Positions 1 through 5,621 of a stretch of DNA of 7,415 nucleotides are shown one piece after another (positions within the stretch are counted from its first letter, which is position 1; the number at the start of each line of letters is the position of its first letter). Position numbers and translations under genes: made by a program. The notes below the pieces were generated by a model. The model searched no databases. It worked only from the letters and a program-made list of their open reading frames with translations, and was not told the origin of the DNA. This DNA is from Actinomycetota bacterium (GTDB lineage: Bacteria; Actinomycetota; Acidimicrobiia; Acidimicrobiales; Ilumatobacteraceae), in contig SYNW01000157.1 in the NCBI GenBank assembly GCA_005805045.1, forward strand, positions 1 to 7,415, given 5' to 3'.

Positions 1-93
1 CAATAACGACCACGGAATTACAGAAACTTCATCGACGCCTCCACTACCAAGAACATTTACATCTGAAGTGCTGTCTATTTTCTCCGAACTCAC
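1..93 (-). CDS. Unidentified gene, N-terminal fragment (runs off left edge)
   Basis: A GTG codon at 93-91 overlaps the TGA stop of the upstream PASTA protein (92-90) in a GTGA junction, and the frame stays open for 31 codons to the window edge. The visible peptide begins MSSEKIDSTSDVNVLGSGG and continues with VDEVSVIPWSLL. The first 20 or so residues are polar, acidic and glycine/serine-rich. The stop-start overlap suggests translational coupling to the pseudokinase gene, and no separate Shine-Dalgarno sequence is seen. Thirty-one open codons could arise by chance, so the support is mainly the overlap. The tail has a faint likeness to the N-terminal strand of ribulose-phosphate 3-epimerases, a family found beside PrkC-type kinases in some bacteria. 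That is too weak to name the gene. Confidence 0.42.
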   Translation of the reverse strand, partial: MSSEKIDSTSDVNVLGSGGVDEVSVIPWSLL

Positions 94-2030
94 GGAAAGA
101 CCATGTCGATTGCCGAACCACGCAACACCTTGTCGCCGTTGTTGACAGCCACGCCTTTAATCGACGCACTTTTCATCCGATACGACTTTCGCCCCGAAAC
201 CTGGCCGACGACGAAACCGACCCCTAGAAGCCGCTTCTCGGCCTCAACAAAATTGATACCGACAATGTTCGGTAGTTCAACCAAATCGGGGCCAAGTGAG
301 ATCGAATAAACAACCGTGCTGCCCCTGGGTACCGGTTGCCCCGGCGGTGGCGATTGAGCGCCGATTAATCCGACTGCGACCTCGTTGCTGAAACTGTCGT
401 TACTGACCCCAAGCACGAGACCCGACTCGACAACAGTCGCAGTTGCTTCGTCAAGATTCATTCCGACAATCAGCGGCACTGGGCGCAAGGCTGGACCATT
501 TGAAACAACAATGTTGATCACGGTTCCTTGCAGGACTTGATCACCGGCTACCAGTGATGGCTGCTTGGCAACCGACCACGCAATCACGTTGCCGATCGGC
601 ACGCTGTCGCTGGCTTGATCTACGGCAGCAACAGTGAGACCTTGATCCATGATCATCTTTGTCGCCACCTCGCGCGACTTGCCTTCGACATCAACCAAAA
701 CTCCAAGGGGAGCGCCCTCAGAAACGAACAGAACGAGAGCATCTCCTTGTTTCAACGACGTGCCCGCTGCCGGCTCTGTACGAATTATGAAACCAAATTC
801 AACATCGTTTGTTCGCTCGGCACGAATAATTAGGTCCCATTCATAAACGGCGATCGAATTGCGTGCCTGCGCTTCGGCGACACCCGTCAAGTTCGGCACG
901 ACAAAACTGCTCGTCGTTAGTGACTGAAATGCAATCACCGCAGTGATCAACAACGCGCCAGCACCTGCAAGCGCAAAGATTTGCTTGAATCTTCGTCGTG
1001 TACGCGGCGATTCAACGACGATCTGTTTTTCTGGTTCTTTTGCAGCGAGCTGTTCGTCGACTTGCACCTCAGTTTTTTGTCCACCCGGCGTAATCGGCTG
1101 AGGTCGCGTGATGAAATCCTCGAACTTTTTTGACACGACAGTGTCAATCGGCAATGGTCGTGCCATCTTGTCGGCGATCTGTGCGAGGGCCTGACCAAGT
1201 TCAAGTGCAGAAACGCGCTCATCGGCAAGCGGTCGACCAGCACGTTCAATAGGGGCGGCGATTGGCCCCATATCGGCACTGACTGGTAGAAGCTTTTCGA
1301 CACGATTTGCCAAGGTAATCGCCACTGACTCACCGACGAACGGCACATCTCCCGATATCGACTCAAGCAGAGTAAGCGCAAGTGAATAAACATCCGTCGC
1401 AGAATTGGGTACTGATCCCAAACCAATTTCAGGTGCGGCATATTTGGCTTGCTCGATACTCATTTGCTCAGCACTCGCCCAGCGTTTGGTGCCAAGACCC
1501 GTGAGCCGAACACGTGCATCGTCACCAAAAATAAGATTTGCAGGTCGCACATCACCGTGAGTCAAACCGTTTTGATGAGCGTGATGAAGCGCACGACACA
1601 CGTCAATACCGACGACGAGTGCCTGCGATGGAGACAATCGGCGCCCTCTGTCAAGAAATTCGCGCAGGGTTCCTTGTCCGAAAAATTGTGTGACACTAAA
1701 AGCATGACGGACATTGTCAATCATCGTGTCGCCCCAGTCATCGATGCAGACGAGGGTCGGGTGATTCATCGCATACAACTGCTGCATCGTCGCTTTAAAT
1801 GAATCAAGTGCGCTTCGCTCGTCGCTGAGACCCGCATCCAAGTCGACTAACGAGGCGGTCGGCGTGACTCGAATCGAAACCTTTTTGGAGTGCCGCAGGT
1901 CTTGGGCGTCATAGACCTTTGTCACCGCGGCACGATCGCTCAACAGAGATTCGACGCGGTACCGCCCGACAAGAACCTCACCAATCAGCGCTTCTGGATC
2001 GATCATTGCGCCTATAAAACTACTAGTCAT
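90..2030 (-). CDS. PASTA-repeat membrane protein with a degenerate kinase domain (probable pseudokinase)
   Basis: Numbering is from the ATG at 2030 (646 aa). Residues 22-289 have the PknB/PrkC-type Ser/Thr kinase fold: the APE motif (199-201), helix-F Asp213 in DVYSLAL, and a catalytic loop HGDVRPAN (158-165). Catalytic residues are lost. The glycine-rich loop (31-42) has no glycines, the VAIK lysine is Arg54 (VSIRV), the helix-C glutamate is absent near 79-81, HRD is HGD, and DFG is GLG (178-180). Asp160 and Asn165 remain. A charged stretch RTRRRFK precedes a single membrane helix (351-368), then four PASTA repeats at about 376-438, 441-513, 514-582 and 583-646 reach the C-terminus outside the cell. 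PASTA repeats in this family bind peptidoglycan fragments or lipid II. Loss of phosphotransfer is inferred; a scaffold or sensor role is possible. In-frame starts also exist at 2084 (GTG) and 2006 (ATG). The first would overlap the divergent gene and lie upstream of the likely promoter; the 2006 ATG remains a real alternative. The gene ends in an overlap with the next one. Confidence 0.9.
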   Translation of the reverse strand: MTSSFIGAMIDPEALIGEVLVGRYRVESLLSDRAAVTKVYDAQDLRHSKKVSIRVTPTASLVDLDAGLSDERSALDSFKATMQQLYAMNHPTLVCIDDWGDTMIDNVRHAFSVTQFFGQGTLREFLDRGRRLSPSQALVVGIDVCRALHHAHQNGLTHGDVRPANLIFGDDARVRLTGLGTKRWASAEQMSIEQAKYAAPEIGLGSVPNSATDVYSLALTLLESISGDVPFVGESVAITLANRVEKLLPVSADMGPIAAPIERAGRPLADERVSALELGQALAQIADKMARPLPIDTVVSKKFEDFITRPQPITPGGQKTEVQVDEQLAAKEPEKQIVVESPRTRRRFKQIFALAGAGALLITAVIAFQSLTTSSFVVPNLTGVAEAQARNSIAVYEWDLIIRAERTNDVEFGFIIRTEPAAGTSLKQGDALVLFVSEGAPLGVLVDVEGKSREVATKMIMDQGLTVAAVDQASDSVPIGNVIAWSVAKQPSLVAGDQVLQGTVINIVVSNGPALRPVPLIVGMNLDEATATVVESGLVLGVSNDSFSNEVAVGLIGAQSPPPGQPVPRGSTVVYSISLGPDLVELPNIVGINFVEAEKRLLGVGFVVGQVSGRKSYRMKSASIKGVAVNNGDKVLRGSAIDMVFP

Positions 2031-2068
2031 AGAGCCGAAGCAATGTTTTCTGGCCGATTTCAGGCGAG

Positions 2069-2074
2069 AATATA
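2069..2074 (-). promoter_or_regulatory. Possible -10 box for the PASTA pseudokinase gene
   Basis: On the minus strand this reads TATATT, one mismatch from the TATAAT consensus. A weak -35-like TTTTTA lies 17 bases upstream. Transcription would begin near 2062, leaving a leader of about 30 bases before the ATG at 2030 and excluding the GTG at 2084 as start. The -35 match is poor and AT-rich hexamers are common between genes, so this is only a candidate. Confidence 0.3.
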
Positions 2075-2085
2075 GGTGTGACACC
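2075..2085. repeat. Short perfect inverted repeat at the divergent start region
   Basis: GGTGT-G-ACACC is a perfect 5-base inverted repeat around one central base. It covers the GTG start of the plus-strand gene (2078) and lies just upstream of the candidate -10 of the minus-strand gene, where an operator for both divergent genes could sit. At this length a chance occurrence is quite possible, and part of it is coding. Confidence 0.25.
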
Positions 2086-2596
2086 CAACTCTAAAAATTC
2101 TGCGAAGTCAAATCGACCACGACGAAAACTTGACAAGCAACAAATGATTACAAGCGTTGGCATCGCACTTGGTCTGGTGATGATTGTTTTTGGTTTTCGT
2201 TCGTCGCAAACTGGTCGCGACGAATCAGGACTGCCATCTGCAGTCGAACGCATGTCGCCTGCAGATGGTGACCGAGTCTTACGCCAGTCACAAATCATCG
2301 TCGACTTTTTCGAGGGTTATGAAGCAGTTTTGTTTATCGACGGGATCGAACTACCCACCACGCGACTAGACGAACTTACATCTAGTGGCCAGCAAGCCAC
2401 ACCCGGCGCACAAGTCGAGTTACCACCTACTGCGGTTTTTGACCCAGGCAACTTCATCATCAGTTTTCAACCACAAGTTGGCGCCGTGATCGAAGAGTTC
2501 ACTCAAGGCGAGCACCAAGGCAAGGTTTTATATTGGCAAATAACCGAAGGTCGCGAGAAGTCGCGCGTCTACACCTGGAAGTTCGTGACGGACTAA
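2078..2596 (+). CDS. Single-pass membrane protein with Ig-like extracellular domain, function unknown
   Basis: 172 aa from GTG 2078. The first 22 residues are polar and strongly basic (RPRRK), followed by a hydrophobic helix at about 24-40 (ITSVGIALGLVMIVFGF). By the positive-inside rule this is a signal anchor with the rest outside the cell. Residues 59-172 resemble a bacterial Ig-like beta-sandwich: an opening PADGDRVL, a strand IIVDF, an LFIDGIELP turn, FDPGNFIISF, and a closing YTWKFV strand. I recall similar unnamed proteins in Acidimicrobiia but cannot verify this. An internal ATG at 2144 would remove the basic leader, so GTG 2078 is preferred. The gene is divergent from the PASTA pseudokinase (47-base gap if that starts at 2030) and its stop overlaps that of ligA by 4 bases. 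Its position suggests a cell-envelope role, but no reaction or partner can be read from the sequence. Confidence 0.82.
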   Translation: MTPNSKNSAKSNRPRRKLDKQQMITSVGIALGLVMIVFGFRSSQTGRDESGLPSAVERMSPADGDRVLRQSQIIVDFFEGYEAVLFIDGIELPTTRLDELTSSGQQATPGAQVELPPTAVFDPGNFIISFQPQVGAVIEEFTQGEHQGKVLYWQITEGREKSRVYTWKFVTD

Positions 2597-4659
2597 CCCG
2601 GTAATTCGCCGGTCTCAAGAAGTTTCAAAAAACCTGCCACCTCAATAATCGGAATACCCAGTTCTTGGGCTTTCGAAAGTTTGCTCGCGCCAGGTTCGGC
2701 ACCAACCACCAACGCGAAAGTCTTCGCGCTCACACTGCCGGGGCTTTTACCGCCGCGACCAGTGATCGCTTCTTGCGCACCTTCACGGCTGAAACCCTCG
2801 ACCGTGCCCGTCACGACTATCGCTTTACCGACAAGATTTTGTGGTGCGGTGCTGACCGTAACGTTGCCGAACTCGACTCCGGCTGCGCGAAACTTTTTGA
2901 TTATCGACATGTGTGCTTTATCGGCAAACCACTCGGTGATTTTTTTGGGTATGACTTCGCCAACGCCATCAATCTCGCTCAGTTGTTCTGGCGTCGCCGC
3001 AATGATCGCGTCAAGCGAACCAAATCGTCGCGCCAACGACTCTGCTACCGCAGGGCCGAGATTTTTTATGCCGAGACCCACCAGCAACTTCGCCAGCGGT
3101 CGCGATTTTGAACCATCGATCGCCATCAACAAGTTTTTTGCGCTCAACTCGGCAAAGCCATCGAGTTGCAGCAACTTTTCGAGGGTCAACGAATATAGAT
3201 CTCCGATATCTGCGACGAAGTTTTTGTCAGACAACGCAAACACAGTTTTCTCGCCAAGACCTTCAATATCCATTGCGCCGCGTGATGCAAAGTGAATGAT
3301 CCGCTGGTCACGCTGAAACGGGCATTCGGGCTCAACGCACCGCGTGTCCGACTCGCCTTCGACCTGCACCAGTTTTGATTTCAAGTCACAAACACATGTC
3401 GTCGGAAACTTCCATGCCGTTAAATTTTTTGGTCGCAAAGCCAAAACTGGCCCGACAACTTCGGGTATCACATCGCCCGCTTTGCGCACGACAACCGTGT
3501 CACCTGGTCGCACATCTTTCAATTGCACCTGTTCGCGATTGTGCAGTGTCGCCATAGAAACCGTGCTACCCGACAGCATGACGGGCTCAAGTACTGCAAA
3601 TGGTGTGGCGCGTCCCGTGCGGCCAATCGACACCGAAATATCTTTGAGCAGCGTATTGCGCTCTTCGGGCGCGAATTTCACCGCAATCGCCCAGCGCGGA
3701 GCGCGCGATGTGAAACCCAGTTGCTCGCGTTGCGCTAAATCATCAAGTTTGACGACCACGCCATCGATTTCATAGTTCAAGCCGTGACGGTTGGTCTCCC
3801 AATGCTGGCTGAACTCGACGACCTCGGTCAGCGAGTTCAGCGTCTTGACCTCGGGATTGATCGGGAAGCCGAGCGAGCGCAAAAATTCAAGTGCTTGTAG
3901 ATGCGTCGCGAAATTCGGCGCACCAACAACTTCGCCGAGTTGATACGCCCAAAACGAAAGTTCACGAGTTGCCGTAACCTGCGCATTTTTTTGGCGCAAA
4001 CTGCCGGCACCAGCATTGCGCGGATTCGCCGGCACACTCTCGGGTTTTTTGCCGCCCTGTGCACGTTTTTCGTTTTCACGCAACTTTGCATCACGAAATT
4101 TTTCAAACGCCGCAATCGACATATAAACCTCACCGCGCACCTCGAGCACACTCGGCAATTTTGTCCCGGACTTTGCAATCAATTTTTTGGGGATGACCCC
4201 GATCGTGCGCACGTTGGCCGTGACGTCTTCGCCGACCTTTCCGTCACCCCGCGTCGCGGCCTGCACAAGTTCGCCGTTTTCGTAGCGAATGCTCAATGCA
4301 AGCCCGTCGATCTTGAGTTCACACGCAAATTGCATAGCAACATTGTTGAGACCCTTGGCCGCGCGCTCGCCCCAAGCTTGCAACTCAGCAACATCCATCG
4401 CGTTGTCAAGACTCGTCATCGGCACGCGATGAGTCACCGGGTTGAAGGTTGTCGTGCCTGCACCGATGATCTGTGTCGGTGATGCGTCGTCAACAATTTC
4501 AGGATATTTTGTTTCAAGCTCAACAAGTTTGCGCAAAATCTCGTCGAATGCCGCATCCGAAATCTCTGGGCTATCTTTGCCATGATACAAATCGTTGTGG
4601 TGCGCGATAGCCGCACGCAACTCGCTGGCAGTTTGACGAATTTTCTCAGGCACAGACAT
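2593..4659 (-). CDS. ligA: NAD-dependent DNA ligase LigA
   Basis: LigA seals 3'-OH/5'-phosphate nicks during replication and repair, using NAD+ to form a ligase-AMP intermediate. From ATG 4659 the protein is 688 aa, the usual family length. The order is complete: domain Ia (1-65) for NMN binding, adenylation domain with KIDG at 116-119 (Lys116 takes AMP, codon 4312-4314) and other nucleotidyltransferase motifs such as EVRGEVYM (173-180) and EIDGVVVKL (297-305), OB fold (about 330-410), zinc finger (422-446), helix-hairpin-helix region (about 455-595), and BRCT domain (608-688). The zinc finger cysteines are 422, 424, 441 and 446, so the first pair is spaced CxC rather than the common CxxC. 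A 55-residue in-frame upstream extension is arginine-rich, unlike LigA, and overlaps the divergent gene, so it is rejected. A TANNNT box 7 bases before the ATG suggests a leaderless or very short-leader transcript. The gene stands alone, flanked by plus-strand genes. Confidence 0.98.
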   Translation of the reverse strand: MSVPEKIRQTASELRAAIAHHNDLYHGKDSPEISDAAFDEILRKLVELETKYPEIVDDASPTQIIGAGTTTFNPVTHRVPMTSLDNAMDVAELQAWGERAAKGLNNVAMQFACELKIDGLALSIRYENGELVQAATRGDGKVGEDVTANVRTIGVIPKKLIAKSGTKLPSVLEVRGEVYMSIAAFEKFRDAKLRENEKRAQGGKKPESVPANPRNAGAGSLRQKNAQVTATRELSFWAYQLGEVVGAPNFATHLQALEFLRSLGFPINPEVKTLNSLTEVVEFSQHWETNRHGLNYEIDGVVVKLDDLAQREQLGFTSRAPRWAIAVKFAPEERNTLLKDISVSIGRTGRATPFAVLEPVMLSGSTVSMATLHNREQVQLKDVRPGDTVVVRKAGDVIPEVVGPVLALRPKNLTAWKFPTTCVCDLKSKLVQVEGESDTRCVEPECPFQRDQRIIHFASRGAMDIEGLGEKTVFALSDKNFVADIGDLYSLTLEKLLQLDGFAELSAKNLLMAIDGSKSRPLAKLLVGLGIKNLGPAVAESLARRFGSLDAIIAATPEQLSEIDGVGEVIPKKITEWFADKAHMSIIKKFRAAGVEFGNVTVSTAPQNLVGKAIVVTGTVEGFSREGAQEAITGRGGKSPGSVSAKTFALVVGAEPGASKLSKAQELGIPIIEVAGFLKLLETGELPG

Positions 4660-4666
4660 CACTGAA

Positions 4667-4672
4667 ACTTTA
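4667..4672 (-). promoter_or_regulatory. Candidate leaderless -10 box for ligA
   Basis: The minus strand reads TAAAGT, matching TANNNT, followed by 7 bases and then the ATG at 4659. This spacing would put the transcription start at or next to the A of the start codon, as in the leaderless transcripts common in Actinobacteria. No Shine-Dalgarno sequence is seen and no convincing -35 hexamer was found. Confidence 0.4.
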
Positions 4673-4704
4673 CCGAAGTCGTGTGCGAGCCTTCGCCCCA
4701 CCCT

Positions 4705-4710
4705 TAGCCT
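4705..4710 (+). promoter_or_regulatory. Candidate leaderless -10 box for the six-helix membrane protein gene
   Basis: TAGCCT matches TANNNT, with 6 bases between it and the GTG at 4717, the spacing expected if transcription starts at the start codon. It lies in the same 57-base gap (4660-4716) as the ligA box and faces the other way. No Shine-Dalgarno sequence precedes the GTG. Confidence 0.4.
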
Positions 4711-4716
4711 TACTTT

Positions 4717-5571
4717 GTGCTCAACAAGTCGTTCATTTGGGTCCTGCGGATCTTGGTCGCGATACTGCCGTTTATCGGCGCGGGCGTTGGCGAACTTGTT
4801 TCTGGACGCTCGGCAAGCGTGCAAAACGTGGCAACTCTCCTCGCCTGGGCAGTTTGGGCAACAAGCGTTTTATCGGTTTTTGTCCTGCATCCGGCCACCT
4901 TGACCGTGTTGCGCATGGCGGTACCTGTGATCACTGCGACGCTTCTCTATATTTCTGTCACTGGTGCGACCGACACGTCACAAATTATTTGTGCGGCGAT
5001 CAGCGTGGCGATTCTGCTGATTAGTTTCAATGCCGATCTGGGCAATACGTTCATCCAGGCCAGCGCTTATGGTGACGAGAAAAGATTCCTGTTGCGGCCA
5101 CCCGTTGCACTCGTTGCGCCAGTTTTACTGATCGCAATGTTGCTGCTGACTGCCACTCTCGCCGCGCCAATGCTGATTGCCGCAGAGAATTTGCCGCTGG
5201 GCATTATCTGCGGTGCGGTTTCTGCGCTTGGTTTCTGGTTCTTTGCGCGACGCATTCACCAACTCTCTCGCCGTTGGTTCGTGTTCGTGCCCGCCGGCTT
5301 CGTCGTGCACGACGAAACTTTGCTCGGCACAAACTTGATGATCCGCAAGCATGATCTCGTCGAGATTCATCTAGCCAAGCGTGACACGCAAGCCGCCGAC
5401 CTGACTGCACTCACTTGGGGTGTGCCACTCGAACTAAGTTTCAAACAACCCCAAGATGTTTCGCTGACTTCGCTGACAGCCAAACACCTAAAAGCAGTCA
5501 GCGCGATTCACGCTTCATCAATCTTGATCGCACCCTCACGTCCTGGCGCCGTGCTGCGCGCCGCAAAATAA
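4717..5571 (+). CDS. Six-helix membrane protein with C-terminal cytoplasmic-type domain, function unknown
   Basis: 284 aa from GTG 4717. Hydrophobic stretches at about 5-24, 38-57, 62-80, 88-104, 128-150 and 158-177 give six predicted membrane helices. A basic segment (ARRIHQLSRR, 177-186) follows the last helix and suggests that the soluble tail (about 186-284) is cytoplasmic. The tail is beta-rich at first (WFVFVPAGFVVHD, 187-199), has a LEIxL-like middle, and ends in SRPGAVLRAAK. I recall unnamed actinobacterial membrane proteins with the FVPAG and PxRPGA motifs; no function is known to me and no catalytic motif is visible. A bacterial PH-like fold for the tail is possible but is a guess. 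The gene is divergent from ligA (57-base gap) and convergent with mnmA (5-base gap). The placement is probably conserved synteny rather than a shared pathway. Confidence 0.85.
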   Translation: MLNKSFIWVLRILVAILPFIGAGVGELVSGRSASVQNVATLLAWAVWATSVLSVFVLHPATLTVLRMAVPVITATLLYISVTGATDTSQIICAAISVAILLISFNADLGNTFIQASAYGDEKRFLLRPPVALVAPVLLIAMLLLTATLAAPMLIAAENLPLGIICGAVSALGFWFFARRIHQLSRRWFVFVPAGFVVHDETLLGTNLMIRKHDLVEIHLAKRDTQAADLTALTWGVPLELSFKQPQDVSLTSLTAKHLKAVSAIHASSILIAPSRPGAVLRAAK

Positions 5572-5621
5572 AAAATTTAGTTCGTTGCCGGATCAACTGC
5601 CTCGGCGGTGCCACCACCGAG
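5566..5621 (-). terminator. Weak terminator-like structure at the end of mnmA
   Basis: On the minus strand, the last mnmA codons can form a 9-base-pair stem with one G-T wobble and a 3-base loop (5621-5601). A T-rich stretch (ATTTTTTATTTT) follows the stop codon. The gap between stem and T-run is about 25 bases, too long for a standard intrinsic terminator. A smaller GTTG/CAAC hairpin (5584-5597) lies nearer. This is the only terminator-like element seen at either convergent junction. Confidence 0.22.

Noticed and set aside
947..1441. 164-codon minus-strand frame inside the pseudokinase gene
   Set aside because: Same strand, shifted frame; Arg/Ser-rich and without recognisable features. It does not indicate a frameshift, because the main frame is continuous through the kinase domain and membrane helix.
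2031..2084. GTG 2084 as start of the PASTA pseudokinase
   Set aside because: It would overlap the divergent gene and precede the candidate transcription start. The added residues are not kinase-like, and the ATG at 2030 or 2006 suffices.
2598..2612. CCGG...CCGG hairpin at the ligA/Ig-like gene junction as a terminator
   Set aside because: The stem is only 4 base pairs and there is no T-run on either strand, so it is not credible as an intrinsic terminator.
2681..3295. 204-codon open frame on the plus strand inside ligA
   Set aside because: Antisense shadow of the zinc finger, HhH and BRCT coding region. Its low-complexity Ser/Ala/Pro composition is typical of a shadow frame.
3901..4482. 193-codon open frame on the plus strand inside ligA
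   Set aside because: It is antisense to a well-defined enzyme, its translation is Arg- and Phe-rich with no domain, and it is explained by the codon bias of ligA read on the other strand.
4660..4824. In-frame 55-residue N-terminal extension of LigA
   Set aside because: It is rich in Arg, Lys and Asp, unlike any LigA N-terminus, overlaps the divergent membrane gene on the other strand, and lies upstream of the likely ligA promoter. The family-like start is at 4659.
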